DNA of 35,246 bases from Burkholderiales bacterium (GCA_020354665.1 CP070653.1:1211274-1246519); one strand, 5' to 3'; counted from the stretch's first letter, positions 9,105 to 19,788 are shown. Notes: generated by a model not told the origin, from the sequence alone. Made by a program: numbers and translations.

Positions 9105-10529
9105 ATGACCGCACGTACCCTTTACGACAAGCTCTGGGACGACCATGTCGTCCACACCGAGGAGGACGGCACCACCGTCCTCTACATCGATCGCCACCTC
9201 GTGCACGAGGTGACGAGCCCGCAGGCGTTCGAGGGGCTACGGCTGGCGGGACGCCAGCCGTGGCGCGCGAACTCGATCGTCGCGACGGCCGATCACAACA
9301 CGCCGACCACCGGCTGGAACGAAGGCTACGACGGCATCAAGGACCCGACCAGCCGGCTTCAGGTGCAGACGCTGGACGCGAACATTGAGGCCTTTGGCGC
9401 CGCGGCGTACTTTCCGTTCCTCGATCGGCGCCAGGGCATCGTGCACGTGATCGGCCCGGAGCAGGGCGCCACGCTGCCCGGCATGACCGTGGTCTGCGGC
9501 GACAGCCACACGAGTACCCACGGCGCCTTCGCCGCGCTGGCGTTCGGGATCGGCACCAGCGAGGTCGAGCACGTGCTGGCCACGCAGACGCTGCTCGCGA
9601 AGAAGGCGAAGAACATGCTGGTCAGCGTTGACGGTGAGCTGCCGCGCGGCGTGACGGCCAAGGACATCGTGCTGGCGATCATCGGCCGGATCGGCACCGG
9701 CGGCGGCACCGGCTACACGATCGAGTTCGGCGGCTCGGCGATCCGCGCGCTCAGCATGGAAGGCCGCATGACGATCTGCAACATGACGATCGAGGCTGGC
9801 GCGCGCGCCGGGCTCGTGGCGGTCGACGACAAGACGATCGACTACGTCAAGGACCGGCCGCTGGCGCCCACCGGCGCGTTGTGGCAGAAGGCCGCCGCGT
9901 ACTGGCGCACGCTGCAATCGGATCCGGGTGCGTCCTTCGACAGGGTGGTCCAGATCGACGCGGCAGGCATCCGGCCGCAGGTGACCTGGGGCACGTCGCC
10001 CGAGATGGTGTTGTCGATCGAGGACCGCGTGCCCGACCCCGACAAGGAGAAGGACGCGATCAAGCGCGGCGCGATCGAGCGCGCACTGACCTACATGGGG
10101 CTTGCGCCGAACAAGCCGATCGCCGACATCAGGGTCGACAAGGTCTTCATCGGCTCCTGCACGAACAGCCGTATCGAGGATTTGCGCGAGGCCGCCGCGG
10201 TGGTGCGCAAGGCCGGCGGCAAGGTCGCCTCGAACGTCAAGCTGGCGCTGGTTGTTCCCGGCTCGGGCCTCGTGAAGGCACAGGCCGAGCGTGAGGGGCT
10301 GGATCGGGTGTTCCGGGCTGCGGGGTTCGAATGGCGCGAGCCGGGCTGCTCGATGTGCCTGGCGATGAATGCCGACCGGCTCGAGCCGGGCGAGCGCTGC
10401 GCATCGACGAGTAACCGCAATTTCGAAGGCCGCCAGGGTGCGGGTGGTCGCACCCATCTCGTGAGCCCGGCGATGGCGGCGGCAGCCGCGTTGAACGGCC
10501 ATTTCGTCGACGTGCGCCGCATCGTCTGA
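9105..10529 (+). CDS. leuC: 3-isopropylmalate dehydratase large subunit
   Basis: LeuC pairs with LeuD to isomerise 2-isopropylmalate to 3-isopropylmalate in leucine synthesis in the cytoplasm. The protein has 474 residues, normal for the bacterial LeuC type. It begins [16 protein letters not shown]. The aconitase-family [4Fe-4S] ligands are visible as C352 (in GSCTNSR), C415 and C418 (in GCSMC). Other family motifs include [21 protein letters not shown]-like ([19 protein letters not shown]) and the [10 protein letters not shown] segment near the C-terminus. leuD follows after 32 bases and leuB overlaps leuD, so leuCDB form one transcription unit. No leucine leader peptide or attenuator was recognised upstream. 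Confidence 0.98.
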   Translation: MTARTLYDKLWDDHVVHTEEDGTTVLYIDRHLVHEVTSPQAFEGLRLAGRQPWRANSIVATADHNTPTTGWNEGYDGIKDPTSRLQVQTLDANIEAFGAAAYFPFLDRRQGIVHVIGPEQGATLPGMTVVCGDSHTSTHGAFAALAFGIGTSEVEHVLATQTLLAKKAKNMLVSVDGELPRGVTAKDIVLAIIGRIGTGGGTGYTIEFGGSAIRALSMEGRMTICNMTIEAGARAGLVAVDDKTIDYVKDRPLAPTGALWQKAAAYWRTLQSDPGASFDRVVQIDAAGIRPQVTWGTSPEMVLSIEDRVPDPDKEKDAIKRGAIERALTYMGLAPNKPIADIRVDKVFIGSCTNSRIEDLREAAAVVRKAGGKVASNVKLALVVPGSGLVKAQAEREGLDRVFRAAGFEWREPGCSMCLAMNADRLEPGERCASTSNRNFEGRQGAGGRTHLVSPAMAAAAALNGHFVDVRRIV

Positions 10530-10561
10530 TCGGGTGCAAGCGCAGTAGAGAGCACATCGCC

Positions 10562-11218
10562 ATGCAAGCCTTCACCGTGCACAAGGGTCTGGTCGCTCCG
10601 ATCGACCGGGAGAATGTCGACACCGACGCGATCATTCCGAAGCAGTTCCTGAAGTCGATCAAGCGCACTGGCTTTGGCCCGCACCTGTTCGACGCGTGGC
10701 GCTACCTGGACCGCGGCGAGCCCGGCCAGGAGCATGCGCAGCGCAAGCCCAATCCGGACTTCGTGCTGAACCAGCCGCGCTATGCCGGTGCATCGATACT
10801 GCTTGCGCGCAGCAATTTCGGCTGCGGGTCGAGCCGGGAGCATGCGCCCTGGGCGCTCGAGCAGTACGGCTTTCGGGCGCTGATCGCACCGAGCTTCGCC
10901 GACATCTTCTTCAACAACTGCTTCAAGAACGGCCTGCTGCCGATCGTGCTGCCCGAGTCCCAGGTGGCAAAGCTGTTCGACGAGGTCTACGGCTTCGTCG
11001 GTTACTCGCTGGCGATCGATCTGCCACGCCAGGTCATCGTCAAGCCGGACGGCACCGAGCTGGCCTTCGAGGTCCAGCCGTTTCGCAAGTACTGCCTGGT
11101 CAACGGCTTCGACGACATCGGTCTGACACTGCGCCACGCCGACAAGATCCGCGCCTTCGAGGCCGAGCGGCTGGCGAAGATGCCCTGGCTGAACCAGACA
11201 CTGATCGGGCACCGATGA
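10562..11218 (+). CDS. leuD: 3-isopropylmalate dehydratase small subunit
   Basis: This is the small swivelling subunit of isopropylmalate isomerase and works with LeuC. It has 218 residues, the usual length for the proteobacterial LeuD type. Visible hallmarks are the N-terminal [18 protein letters not shown] segment (about 15-32), the [16 protein letters not shown] loop that contacts substrate (near residue 84), and the later segment [17 protein letters not shown]. The ATG at 10562 is the natural family start. The stop codon overlaps the leuB start (ATGA at 11215-11218), implying translational coupling. Confidence 0.97.
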   Translation: MQAFTVHKGLVAPIDRENVDTDAIIPKQFLKSIKRTGFGPHLFDAWRYLDRGEPGQEHAQRKPNPDFVLNQPRYAGASILLARSNFGCGSSREHAPWALEQYGFRALIAPSFADIFFNNCFKNGLLPIVLPESQVAKLFDEVYGFVGYSLAIDLPRQVIVKPDGTELAFEVQPFRKYCLVNGFDDIGLTLRHADKIRAFEAERLAKMPWLNQTLIGHR

Positions 11219-12306
11219 AGATCGCAGTCCTGCCCGGGGACGGCATCGGCACCGAGATCGTCGAGCAGGCGGTGCGCGTGCTGCGCGCGCTCGAGCTCGC
11301 GTTCGAAATCGAACAGGCTCCCGTCGGCGGCGCCGCCTACGAGGCGCACGGCCATCCGCTGCCCGAACCGACGCTCACGCTGGCGAAGGCGGCCGACGCG
11401 ATCCTGTTCGGCGCGGTGGGCGACTGGAAGTACGACAAGCTCGAACGGGCGCTGCGTCCGGAGCAGGCGATCCTCGGGTTGCGCAAGCAGCTGGGACTGT
11501 TTGCGAATCTGCGGCCGGCGCTGTGCTACCGCCAGCTCACCGATGCCTCGTCGCTCAAGGCGGACCTGGTCGCCGGGCTGGACATCCTGATCATCCGCGA
11601 GCTCACGGGCGACATCTACTTCGGTCAGCCGCGCGGCCGGCGCGTCGCCACGGACGGTCACTTCCCCGGTGCCCAGGAGGCGTTCGACACGATGCGCTAC
11701 AGCCGGCCAGAGATCGAGCGGATCGCGCATGTGGCATTCCAGGCCGCGCGCAAGCGCAGTCGCAAGGTGACGAGCGTCGACAAGGCCAACGTGCTGGAGA
11801 CCTCGCAACTGTGGAGGGACGTGGTCACCGCGGTGCTTGCGCTGTACCCGGATGTCGAGCTCGACCACATGTACGTCGACAACGCCGCGATGCAGCTCGT
11901 GCGAGCGCCGAAGTCGTTCGACGTGATCGTCACCGGCAACCTGTTCGGCGACATCCTGTCCGACGAGGCGGCGATGCTGACCGGCAGCATCGGCATGCTG
12001 CCATCGGCCTCGTTGGACGTGCGCAACAAGGGGCTGTACGAGCCGAGTCATGGCAGCGCGCCGGACATCGCCGGCCAGGGGATCGCCAACCCGCTGGCTA
12101 CAATCCTGTCCGCCGCGATGATGCTGCGTTACTCGCTCAACCAGCCCGAAGCCGCCGGTCGTATCGAGCGGGCGGTGGATGCCGTGCTCTCAGCCGGGCT
12201 GCGCACCGCCGACATCTGGTCGCCGAACACGACCAAGGTGGGCACCCGCGAGATGGGCGACGCGGTGGTCGCGGCGCTGCGTGGCAAGGCGTTGACCAGG
12301 AGCTAG
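11215..12306 (+). CDS. leuB: 3-isopropylmalate dehydrogenase
   Basis: LeuB oxidises and decarboxylates 3-isopropylmalate with NAD+ and needs Mg2+ or Mn2+. The protein has 363 residues from ATG 11215, which overlaps the leuD stop by four bases. The N-terminus [20 protein letters not shown] is the family signature. The catalytic region [14 protein letters not shown], the segment [15 protein letters not shown], and the metal and cofactor loop [20 protein letters not shown] are all intact, followed by [19 protein letters not shown] longer upstream extension of the frame runs through leuD and is not used. It is the third step of the leuCDB unit. Confidence 0.98.
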   Translation: MKIAVLPGDGIGTEIVEQAVRVLRALELAFEIEQAPVGGAAYEAHGHPLPEPTLTLAKAADAILFGAVGDWKYDKLERALRPEQAILGLRKQLGLFANLRPALCYRQLTDASSLKADLVAGLDILIIRELTGDIYFGQPRGRRVATDGHFPGAQEAFDTMRYSRPEIERIAHVAFQAARKRSRKVTSVDKANVLETSQLWRDVVTAVLALYPDVELDHMYVDNAAMQLVRAPKSFDVIVTGNLFGDILSDEAAMLTGSIGMLPSASLDVRNKGLYEPSHGSAPDIAGQGIANPLATILSAAMMLRYSLNQPEAAGRIERAVDAVLSAGLRTADIWSPNTTKVGTREMGDAVVAALRGKALTRS

Positions 12307-12339
12307 TCGGCTCTGATTCGTCTCGCCTTCCCCTGTTCT

Positions 12340-12373
12340 GGACCCCGGCGAGCGAAGCCGGGAAACGGGGTCC
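12340..12373. repeat. Nested palindrome between leuB and asd
   Basis: Outer arms GGACCCC (12340-12346) and GGGGTCC (12367-12373) enclose inner arms CCGGC (12345-12349) and GCCGG (12357-12361). The two pairings partly exclude each other. There is no T-run, so it is not a classical terminator. The composition resembles dispersed palindromic extragenic elements of proteobacteria, but only one copy is visible here. Confidence 0.5.
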
Positions 12374-12400
12374 GGACCCAAGCGTGAAAGGCAACCCAAG

Positions 12401-13567
12401 ATGGCTCTGGTAGGACTGGTCGGCTGGCGGGGCATGGTGGGCTCCGTGCTGATGGACCGCATGGCCGCGGAGCGCGACTTCGACCTCATCGAACCGCTGT
12501 TCTTCTCGACCAGCAACGCGGGCGGCGTATTGCCCGCGCAGATCGCGAAGTTGGCAAAGAACGAGAGCCGGCTGCACGACGCGAACGACGTCGACGCGCT
12601 GCGGCGCTGCGACATCATCATCACGTGCCAGGGCGGCGACTACACCACCGCGGTGTTCCCGAAGCTGCGTAGCGCCGGCTGGAAGGGCCACTGGATCGAT
12701 GCCGCGTCGACGCTGCGCATGAACGACGACGCGGTGATCGTCCTCGACCCGGTCAACCTGCCGGTGATCCAGAGGGCGCTGGCCAAGGGCAACCGCAACT
12801 GGATCGGCGGCAACTGCACCGTCAGTTGCATGCTGATGGGGGTCGCTGCGCTGTACAAGGCCGGGCTCGTCGAGTGGATGACCACGATGACCTACCAGGC
12901 TGCTTCAGGCGGCGGCGCTCAACACATGCGCGAGTTGCTGGCCCAGTACGGGACGCTGCACGCCGAGGTGAAGGCGCTGCTTGGCGATCCGGCCAGCGCG
13001 ATCCTTGAAATCGACCGCAGGGTGATCGCGCGCCAGCGTGCGATGACTGCCGACGAGACGGCCAATTTCGGCGTGCCGCTGGGCGGCTCGCTGATTCCCT
13101 GGATCGACAGGGATCTGGGCGTCGGCAAGCAACCGGGCGAAGCCGGCTGGGGTGTGAGCCGTGAGGAATGGAAGGGCATGGCCGAGACCAACAAGATCCT
13201 CGGTCAAGGCGACGGCTTCGGGACCCCGGCGGTGCCCGTGGATGGGTTCTGCGTTCGCGTCGGCGCGATGCGTTGCCACTCGCAGGCGCTCACCTTCAAG
13301 CTGAAGAAGGACGTCCCCCTTGCCGAGCTCGAGGCGATGATCGCCGCGGACAACGAGTGGGTGAGGGTGGTGCCCAACAACCGTGAAGCCACGCTTCGCG
13401 ACCTCACGCCGGTGGCCGTGACGGGCATGATGACGATTCCGGTTGGGCGCATCCGCAAACTGGCGATGGGCCCACAGTACGTCGGTGCTTTCACGATCGG
13501 CGACCAGCTGCTGTGGGGTGCCGCCGAACCGCTGCGCCGGATGATGCGGATCCTGTTGAGCGGCTGA
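12401..13567 (+). CDS. asd: Aspartate-semialdehyde dehydrogenase
   Basis: Asd reduces aspartyl phosphate to aspartate semialdehyde with NADPH, the branch point for lysine/diaminopimelate, threonine and methionine. It has 388 residues, close to the 367-377 typical of the gram-negative type. The N-terminal nucleotide motif [14 protein letters not shown] and the phosphate-binding segment FSTSNAGG are present. The active-site cysteine is C139 in [12 protein letters not shown], and the [15 protein letters not shown] segment follows near residue 167. The C-terminus matches the family (RRMMRILL). It lies 95 bases after leuB, with a palindrome between them. A hairpin follows the stop. Confidence 0.97.
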   Translation: MALVGLVGWRGMVGSVLMDRMAAERDFDLIEPLFFSTSNAGGVLPAQIAKLAKNESRLHDANDVDALRRCDIIITCQGGDYTTAVFPKLRSAGWKGHWIDAASTLRMNDDAVIVLDPVNLPVIQRALAKGNRNWIGGNCTVSCMLMGVAALYKAGLVEWMTTMTYQAASGGGAQHMRELLAQYGTLHAEVKALLGDPASAILEIDRRVIARQRAMTADETANFGVPLGGSLIPWIDRDLGVGKQPGEAGWGVSREEWKGMAETNKILGQGDGFGTPAVPVDGFCVRVGAMRCHSQALTFKLKKDVPLAELEAMIAADNEWVRVVPNNREATLRDLTPVAVTGMMTIPVGRIRKLAMGPQYVGAFTIGDQLLWGAAEPLRRMMRILLSG

Positions 13568-13591
13568 ATGGCAAACCCGGTTCGATCAGGG

Positions 13592-13615
13592 CCGCGTTGT
13601 CTGGCGACAACACGG
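13592..13615 (+). terminator. Hairpin downstream of asd, possible weak terminator
   Basis: The arms CCGcGTTGTC and GACAACaCGG form nine pairs around one mismatch, with a TGGC loop, 25 bases after the asd stop. No U-tract follows, so factor-independent termination would be weak. Confidence 0.4.
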
Positions 13616-13670
13616 ACTGCGACTCAGGACACTGCCGGCAGCGGCGTGAAATATCAGCCTTTGCGTGAGC

Positions 13671-13699
13671 TTGTAAGTGCATCTGGCTGATGTTATTGT
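13671..13699 (+). promoter_or_regulatory. Putative sigma-70-type promoter for fimV
   Basis: TTGTAA at 13671-13676 and TATTGT at 13694-13699 are separated by 17 bases in a locally AT-richer stretch of the 242-base asd-fimV gap. Each hexamer matches consensus at four of six positions. Transcription would start near 13706, leaving a leader of about 100 bases. Confidence 0.45.
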
Positions 13700-13809
13700 G
13701 ATTTGTGACATAGGGTTCCGATCGTGCCCGCGTGCCCAGCCCCGCATCTGAGGTCTGGACACGGCGCGCGCGGTAGAGTGCCCGCTGGACGTCGTACGTG
13801 GGGGATGCC

Positions 13810-16260
13810 TTGAAGACTTGCTCAATGATGGCCGGGCGTTTTGCTCTGACCGGGGTGGCTGCGGCCGCCATGTGGCTGTCCGCCACAAATGCCGCCGCGT
13901 TGGGTCTCGGGCGGATGGGCGTCCAGTCGGCGCTTGGCGAGACGTTGCGCGCCGAAATCGATGTCACCAGCTTGACGGCGGAGGAATCGTCCACGTTGCG
14001 GGCGCGCATTGCGGCTCCCGAGTCCTACCGAGCGGCAGGTGTCGACTACAACGCGGTGCTGCCCGGCACCCAGGTGCAGCTGCTGCGGCGACCCGACGGG
14101 CGCCCCTACCTGCGGATCACCAGCGACAAGGTCGTTCAAGAGCCATTTGTCGATGTGATTCTCGAGTTGTCGTGGGCGAGCGGGCGGTTGGTGCGCGAGT
14201 ACACGTTGCTGATCGACCCGCCCACCATGCGTGCGCAGGCCGCACCGCCGGCCACCGTCACGACGCCTCCGGTCGCAACGGCGCCGGTGCCGCCGCCCCG
14301 ACCGGCGCCGGTGGTTCGGCCGGCGCCTGCGCCTGCTCCTGCCCCCGTCGCGGCCCCGGCGCCGCAGCCCGCGCCGGTCGCCGCACCGCGGCCAGCGCCG
14401 GCTCCAGCTCCGGCTCCAGCGCCTTCGCGGGCGACCGCGGGCGGTGTCTACGAAGTGCGCCCCGGCGACACGCTGTACCGGATTGCCGTGCGCAACCAGC
14501 GTCCTGGTGTTTCGCTGGATCAGATGCTCGTCGCGCTGTTCCGCAGTAACCCGGACGCGTTCATCGCCGACAACATGAATCTGATGCTGGCCGGGGCGAA
14601 GCTGACGATGCCGAGTGCCGAGGATGCCAAGCGCACCTCGCCGGCCGAGGCTCGCCAGGTGATCCAGGCCCAGGCCACCGACTTCAATACCTATCGGCAA
14701 CGCCTCGCCGGTGCGGCCCCGGCGGCGCGCACCCCGGATCGAGAGCGCCAGGTCAGCGGCAAGGTCGAGGCCGAGGTGCGCGATCGCAAGCAGGCCGAGG
14801 CCGCCGGAGTTGACCGTCTGAAACTCAGCAAGGGCGCGCTCGCCGCGTCGGCGCCGGAATCGACGGTGTCGGCCGAAGCCTCCAAGAAGGAGACGAGCGA
14901 GCGGGTCGCCGAGGTGTCCAAGAACATCGAAGACCTGCAGAAGCTCGCCGGTGCTGCCAAGGAAGCACCGGCTGGCACTCCGGCTGCACCGGGCGCGCCG
15001 AGCCCCGCGCCGGCGGCTGCACCCGCGCCGACACCGGCGCCGGGCGCGGAAGCTGCGGCGCCTGCGCCTGCACCGGCTCCCGCGCCGACGGTCGTCGCAC
15101 AGCCGCCAGTGCCTGCACCGGCGCCTGCGCCAGCCGCTGCGCCCGCGTCCGCACCGGCGGTAGCTGCGCCGGCCCCCGCGAAGGCCGAGGAGCCCGGCTT
15201 CCTCGGTACGGTGCTCGATAACCCGCTGATGCTGCCGGGCGCGGGCGCGCTCGCGGCGCTGCTGGCCGGCTTCGGGCTGTACCGCATGCGCAGCAAGGCG
15301 CGCAAGGAAAGCGCGGAAACCTCGTTCCTCGAAAGCCGTCTGCAGCCAGACTCGTTCTTCGGCGCCAGCGGTGGCCAGCGCATCGATACCCGTGAGGCGG
15401 GTGCGTCTGCGTCTTCGATGAGCTATTCGCTGAGCCAGCTTGATGCGATCGGTGATGTCGATCCGGTGGCCGAGGCGGATGTCTATCTGGCTTATGGGCG
15501 CGACCTGCAGGCCGAGGAAATCCTCAAGGAAGCGATGCGCGCCAATCCCGACCGGCTGGCGATCCGCCACAAGCTGCTCGAGGTTTATGCGAAGCGCCGT
15601 GACACGAAGGGGTTCGAGTTGCTCGCCACGCAGCTCTATGCGTTGACGAAGGGCCAAGGGGATGAATGGGCCAGGGCGCAGGAACTCGGCCTTTCGATCG
15701 ATCCCGACAATCCGATGTACCAGCCGGGTGGCGCGCCGGCGGCGATGATGGCTGCCGGTGGCGGTGTAATCGAACCCCTCGGTGCCAGCACGATGCCGCA
15801 GTCGGTGCTCCCGACGCCGTCGCAATTTGAAGCTGCGCGGTCCACCCAGCCCGGACCGGTGAGCCCGGCGAGTCTGGAGGTCGACCTCGATCTCGGAGCG
15901 TCGGAAAGCGCGCCGATGCTGTCAACGCCGCCGTCCGAGATGGTGGAGTCTGGGGCCGATTCGACGCAGGACCGCGAGCAGGCGCCGATGGACTTCGACC
16001 TGTCGGATATCTCGCTCGATCTCGACAGCCCGCCGAGCGTTTCGGGGGCGCAGGCCAGCGAGCTGACGTCCGAGGCGATGCCGAGTGACCTCGAGTTGAG
16101 CGAGTCGGCCGATCCCCTGGTGCGCAAGTTCGAGCTGGCCGATGAGTTCCGCCAGATTGGAGACGTCGACGGCGCGCGCGACCTGTTGCGCGAGGTCGTG
16201 GCCAAGGCCGATGGCACGCTCAAGACCCGGGCCCAGAAGATGCTGGACGAGCTCGGCTGA
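13810..16260 (+). CDS. fimV: FimV-family polar hub / peptidoglycan-binding protein
   Basis: FimV-type proteins bind peptidoglycan through LysM in the periplasm and organise polar type IV pilus and twitching machinery. The protein has 816 residues from TTG 13810, which has GGGGGA four bases upstream; GTG 13798 and ATG 13825 are in-frame alternatives. It has a signal peptide ending near ATNAAA (about 29). The FimV N-terminal domain follows (LGLGRMGVQSALGETLRAE, about 31-135), then a Pro/Ala-rich linker (about 140-210). A LysM domain comes next (VYEVRPGDTLYRIA, about 213-265), then a second long Pro/Ala-rich linker. A transmembrane helix lies near 472-490. The cytoplasmic tail is acidic, with a tetratricopeptide-like stretch (YGRDLQAEEILKEAMRANPD). 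The conserved FimV C-terminal domain occupies about 767-816 (KFELADEFRQIGDVDGARDLL). This domain order is standard. truA follows after 23 bases, as in other Burkholderiales. Confidence 0.93.
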   Translation: MKTCSMMAGRFALTGVAAAAMWLSATNAAALGLGRMGVQSALGETLRAEIDVTSLTAEESSTLRARIAAPESYRAAGVDYNAVLPGTQVQLLRRPDGRPYLRITSDKVVQEPFVDVILELSWASGRLVREYTLLIDPPTMRAQAAPPATVTTPPVATAPVPPPRPAPVVRPAPAPAPAPVAAPAPQPAPVAAPRPAPAPAPAPAPSRATAGGVYEVRPGDTLYRIAVRNQRPGVSLDQMLVALFRSNPDAFIADNMNLMLAGAKLTMPSAEDAKRTSPAEARQVIQAQATDFNTYRQRLAGAAPAARTPDRERQVSGKVEAEVRDRKQAEAAGVDRLKLSKGALAASAPESTVSAEASKKETSERVAEVSKNIEDLQKLAGAAKEAPAGTPAAPGAPSPAPAAAPAPTPAPGAEAAAPAPAPAPAPTVVAQPPVPAPAPAPAAAPASAPAVAAPAPAKAEEPGFLGTVLDNPLMLPGAGALAALLAGFGLYRMRSKARKESAETSFLESRLQPDSFFGASGGQRIDTREAGASASSMSYSLSQLDAIGDVDPVAEADVYLAYGRDLQAEEILKEAMRANPDRLAIRHKLLEVYAKRRDTKGFELLATQLYALTKGQGDEWARAQELGLSIDPDNPMYQPGGAPAAMMAAGGGVIEPLGASTMPQSVLPTPSQFEAARSTQPGPVSPASLEVDLDLGASESAPMLSTPPSEMVESGADSTQDREQAPMDFDLSDISLDLDSPPSVSGAQASELTSEAMPSDLELSESADPLVRKFELADEFRQIGDVDGARDLLREVVAKADGTLKTRAQKMLDELG

Positions 16261-16283
16261 AACGGGCCGGCACGGGCGGCGCG

Positions 16284-17078
16284 GTGCGCCTGGCTCTCGG
16301 AGTCAGCTATCGCGGTGCCGCCTACCAGGGCTGGCAGAGCCAGCCGGGCGGCCAGACCGTGCAGGACCGGCTCGAAGCGGCGCTGGCCGAGTTTGCGCAG
16401 CAGCGCGTGACCACGGTATGCGCCGGGCGCACCGATGCCGGTGTGCATGGGCTCAACCAGGTCGTGCACTTCGACACGGGCGTGGTGCGGCAGCCGTTTG
16501 CGTGGGTGCGTGGCACCAATCGCTACCTGCCCGAGGACATCGCGGTGCAATGGTGCTGCGGCGTACCGCATGACTTCCATGCGCGCAACCGTGCGCGGGG
16601 ACGGCGCTACACGTATCTGCTGCTGCAATCGCCGGTGCGCCCGTCGATCGAGCAGGACCTGTGCGGCTGGTCGTTCCGTCCCCTGGACGGGGCGGCCATG
16701 TCGCAAGCGGCGCAGCACCTGCTCGGCGAGCATGACTTCAGCTCGTTTCGGGCGGCCAGCTGCCAGGCGCCGTCACCGGTCAAGACGCTGCGAAGTCTGG
16801 TCGTGCAAAGATGCGGCGCGTACTGGCGCTTCGACTTCGAAGCCGACGCCTTCCTGCACCACATGGTGCGCAACATGATGGGGTGTCTGGTGGCAGTCGG
16901 CGCCGGCCGGCATCGGCCGGCGTGGATTCGCGACGTGCTCGCTGAGCGCCGCCGTGAAGCAGCGGCGCCGACGTTCCCGGCGGCCGGGCTGTACTTTGAC
17001 GGTCCGCACTACGATCGCCGGCTGCAGTTGCCCGAGCGCACTGCCGCACACGATTGGCTGCCCTCCAACCCGCGATGA
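16284..17078 (+). CDS. truA: tRNA pseudouridine(38-40) synthase
   Basis: TruA converts uridines 38-40 in the tRNA anticodon stem to pseudouridine. The protein has 264 residues from GTG 16284. The catalytic aspartate is D51 in CAGRTDAGVHG, and the family segments FHARNRARGRRYTY and HHMVRNMMGCLVAVG are present. The start follows fimV by 23 bases, and the stop overlaps the trpF start by four bases (ATGA at 17075-17078). The fimV-truA-trpF order is typical of Burkholderiales. Confidence 0.96.
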   Translation: MRLALGVSYRGAAYQGWQSQPGGQTVQDRLEAALAEFAQQRVTTVCAGRTDAGVHGLNQVVHFDTGVVRQPFAWVRGTNRYLPEDIAVQWCCGVPHDFHARNRARGRRYTYLLLQSPVRPSIEQDLCGWSFRPLDGAAMSQAAQHLLGEHDFSSFRAASCQAPSPVKTLRSLVVQRCGAYWRFDFEADAFLHHMVRNMMGCLVAVGAGRHRPAWIRDVLAERRREAAAPTFPAAGLYFDGPHYDRRLQLPERTAAHDWLPSNPR

Positions 17079-17725
17079 AGACCGAACGCACGCGAATCAA
17101 GATCTGCGGCCTGACACGTGAAGCCGATGTCGATGCGGCCGTGCAGGCCGGTGCGGACGCGGTGGGTTTCGTGTTCTACGCTGCAAGCCCGCGTGCGGTC
17201 GCGCTCGACCGCGCGGCGGCGCTGGCCGCGCGGTTGCCCGCGTTCGTGCAGCCGGTGGGGCTGTTCGTCGACGCGCAGCCCGCCGAGGTCGCGGCCGCCT
17301 GCGCAGCGGTCCCCACGCTCATGTTGCAGTTTCACGGCGACGAGACCGCCGAACAGTGTCGTGGGGCGGGTCGGCCCTACCTGCGCGCCGCGCGCATGGC
17401 GCCGGGGTTCGAACTGCTAGACTTCGCGGCCCGTTACCCGGATGCCTGCGGCTTGCTGCTCGACGCCTTCGTCGAGGGCTTCGGTGGCGGTGGAAAGGTC
17501 TTCGATTGGTCACTGATTCCACCAAGCGTGCCCTGTCCGCTCGTTTTGTCTGGTGGGTTGACGCCTGCAAACGTGACCGATGGAGTGCTTCAGGTGCGGC
17601 CGTGGGCCGTTGACGTCAGCTCCGGCGTCGAAAGCGCGAAGGGCGTCAAGGACGCCGCGCTGATCCGCCGGTTTTGCGATGCGGTGCGCGAAGCCGATGC
17701 GCGCATCGCCGACGCGCTGGGCTGA
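17075..17725 (+). CDS. trpF: Phosphoribosylanthranilate isomerase
   Basis: TrpF catalyses the Amadori rearrangement of phosphoribosylanthranilate in tryptophan synthesis. It has 216 residues from ATG 17075; an in-frame start at 17054 lies inside truA and is less likely. The catalytic cysteine C11 is in IKICGLT, and the barrel motifs are AGADAVGFVFY, the LQFHGDE strand, LLLDAFVEGFGGGGKVFDW (with the general-acid Asp) and LSGGLTPANV near the phosphate site. It is a monofunctional enzyme, not fused to TrpC. It is coupled to truA by overlap and followed 42 bases later by trpB. Confidence 0.97.
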   Translation: MKTERTRIKICGLTREADVDAAVQAGADAVGFVFYAASPRAVALDRAAALAARLPAFVQPVGLFVDAQPAEVAAACAAVPTLMLQFHGDETAEQCRGAGRPYLRAARMAPGFELLDFAARYPDACGLLLDAFVEGFGGGGKVFDWSLIPPSVPCPLVLSGGLTPANVTDGVLQVRPWAVDVSSGVESAKGVKDAALIRRFCDAVREADARIADALG

Positions 17726-17767
17726 TTTCGATCGGCCGCGCCGTCGACCCGACCTGAAGACACTGCG

Positions 17768-18973
17768 ATGCACACCTACCAGCAACCCGATGCCCGCGGG
17801 CACTTCGGACCTTACGGCGGAACGTTCGTCGCCGAAACGCTCATCCACGCGCTCGACGAACTGAAGGCAGCCTACGCGCGCTACCGCGCCGACCCCGCGT
17901 TCCAGGCCGAGCTCCGCGACGAGCTCGAGCACTTCGTCGGCCGGCCGAGTCCCGTCTACCACGCGGCCAGGCTGTCGCGCGAAGTCGGCGGCGCGCAGAT
18001 CTACCTGAAACGCGAGGATCTCAACCACACCGGTGCACACAAGATCAACAACACGATTGGCCAGGCGCTGCTTGCCCGGCGCATGGGCAAGCCGCGGGTG
18101 ATCGCCGAGACCGGCGCCGGCCAGCATGGCGTGGCCACCGCGACGGTGTGCGCGCGCTACGGCATGGAGTGCGTGGTCTACATGGGCAGCGAGGACATCA
18201 AGCGCCAATCGCCCAACGTCTACCGCATGCACCTGCTCGGCGCGAAAGTCGTGCCGGTCGAAAGCGGCAGCCGGACACTCAAGGACGCGCTGAACGAGGC
18301 TCTGCGCGACTGGGTGACCCACGTCGAGAACACCTTCTACATCATTGGCACCGTCGCCGGTCCGCATCCCTACCCCATGATGGTGCGCGACTTCCAGCGC
18401 GTGATCGGCGACGAATGCGTCGTGCAGATGCCGGCGATGATCGGCCGCCAACCCGATGCCGTGATCGCGTGCGTAGGCGGCGGCAGCAATGCGATCGGCA
18501 TCTTCTACCCGTATATCGAGCGCGAGGAGGTGCGGCTGATCGGCGTCGAGGCAGCCGGCCTCGGTCTCGACTCCGGGCATCATGCGGCATCGCTCGAGCG
18601 CGGCACGCCCGGCGTGCTGCACGGCAACCGGACGTATCTCCTGCAGGACGCCGACGGCCAGATCGTCGAGACCCACTCGGTGTCGGCGGGCCTGGACTAT
18701 CCCGGCGTGGGGCCGGAGCATGCGTACCTGAAGGACATCGGACGCGCCGAATACGTCGGCATCACCGACGACGAAGCGCTCGCGGCGTTCCATCGGCTTT
18801 GCCGCACCGAGGGCATCATCCCGGCGCTCGAATCGGCGCACGCGATCGCGTACGCGATCAAGCTCGCGCCGACGATGCGCAGCGACCAGCATCTGTTGGT
18901 CAACCTGTCGGGTCGCGGCGACAAGGACATCAACACCGTGGCCGAGCGCGCCGGTCTGAAAGGGCTGGCGTGA
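17768..18973 (+). CDS. trpB: Tryptophan synthase beta subunit
   Basis: TrpB condenses indole with serine using PLP and forms an alpha2-beta2 complex with TrpA. The protein has 401 residues. K92 in the HTGAHKINN motif forms the PLP Schiff base. The GAGQHGVA loop and the phosphate-binding [10 protein letters not shown] segment are intact. It begins [20 protein letters not shown] after MHT, the family start. Its stop overlaps the trpA GTG start (GTGA at 18970-18973), matching the 1:1 stoichiometry of the complex. Confidence 0.98.
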   Translation: MHTYQQPDARGHFGPYGGTFVAETLIHALDELKAAYARYRADPAFQAELRDELEHFVGRPSPVYHAARLSREVGGAQIYLKREDLNHTGAHKINNTIGQALLARRMGKPRVIAETGAGQHGVATATVCARYGMECVVYMGSEDIKRQSPNVYRMHLLGAKVVPVESGSRTLKDALNEALRDWVTHVENTFYIIGTVAGPHPYPMMVRDFQRVIGDECVVQMPAMIGRQPDAVIACVGGGSNAIGIFYPYIEREEVRLIGVEAAGLGLDSGHHAASLERGTPGVLHGNRTYLLQDADGQIVETHSVSAGLDYPGVGPEHAYLKDIGRAEYVGITDDEALAAFHRLCRTEGIIPALESAHAIAYAIKLAPTMRSDQHLLVNLSGRGDKDINTVAERAGLKGLA

Positions 18974-19788
18974 GCGCCCGCATTGCGGCCACTTTCGAGG
19001 CGCTGCGCGCGCGCGGCCGCAAGGCGCTGATTCCGTATGTCACCGCGGGCGATCCGTTCGCCGACGTGACGCCCGAGCTGATGCTCGCGCTCGCCGATGG
19101 TGGTGCCGACATCATCGAACTTGGCGTGCCGTTCTCGGATCCGATGGCCGACGGTCCGGTGATCCAGCGCGCCTCCGAGCGAGCGCTCGCCCGCGGCATC
19201 GGCCTGCCGCGCGTGCTCGAGATGGTGCGCGCCTTCCGTGCGAAGAACACCGCCACGCCACTGGTCCTGATGGGCTATGCGAACCCGGTCGAGCGCTACG
19301 GCGTCGAGCGGTTCGTCGCCGATGCGAAAGCGGCCGGTGTCGACGGCGTGCTCGTCGTCGACTATCCGCCGGAGGAGTGCGAGGGCTTTGCCGCGCGACT
19401 CAAGGCCGCCGGGCTGGACCCGATCTTCCTGCTCGCGCCGACGTCGACCGACCAGCGCATCAGCGAAGTCGCGCGCATCGCGACCGGATACGTCTACTAT
19501 GTGTCGCTGAAGGGCGTCACCGGCGCTGGCCACCTGGACACCGCGCAAGTCGCGCAAATGGTGCCGCGCATCCGTGCCCACGTGAAGGTGCCGGTGGGCG
19601 TTGGCTTCGGCATCCGCGATGCGCAGACCGCCTGCGCGGTAGCGGCGGTCGCTGACGCGGTCGTGATCGGCTCGCGGCTCGTGCAGCTGCTCGAGGAGCA
19701 ACCGCGCGACAAGGTGGCATCGACCGGGCGGGAGTTCATGGCCTCGATCCGGCGCGCCCTCGATTCGATGGAAGGACAACACCAATGA
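18970..19788 (+). CDS. trpA: Tryptophan synthase alpha subunit
   Basis: TrpA cleaves indole-3-glycerol phosphate to indole, which is channelled to TrpB. It has 272 residues from GTG 18970. The catalytic residues E50 (in [16 protein letters not shown]) and D61 are visible. The phosphate-binding GVGFGI segment is also intact. The longer upstream reading of this frame lies out of frame inside trpB and is not the gene. The stop overlaps the accD start by four bases, which couples tryptophan and fatty-acid genes in the order usual for Burkholderiales. Confidence 0.98.
   Translation: MSARIAATFEALRARGRKALIPYVTAGDPFADVTPELMLALADGGADIIELGVPFSDPMADGPVIQRASERALARGIGLPRVLEMVRAFRAKNTATPLVLMGYANPVERYGVERFVADAKAAGVDGVLVVDYPPEECEGFAARLKAAGLDPIFLLAPTSTDQRISEVARIATGYVYYVSLKGVTGAGHLDTAQVAQMVPRIRAHVKVPVGVGFGIRDAQTACAVAAVADAVVIGSRLVQLLEEQPRDKVASTGREFMASIRRALDSMEGQHQ

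Noticed and set aside
9237-10502. Minus-strand frame of 421 codons across leuC
   Set aside because: It lies entirely antisense to leuC, whose iron-sulfur ligands and length are intact.
13822-15825. Minus-strand frame of 667 codons across fimV
   Set aside because: Arg-rich antisense product of the Pro/Ala-rich FimV linkers; the plus frame has LysM and FimV C-terminal domains.
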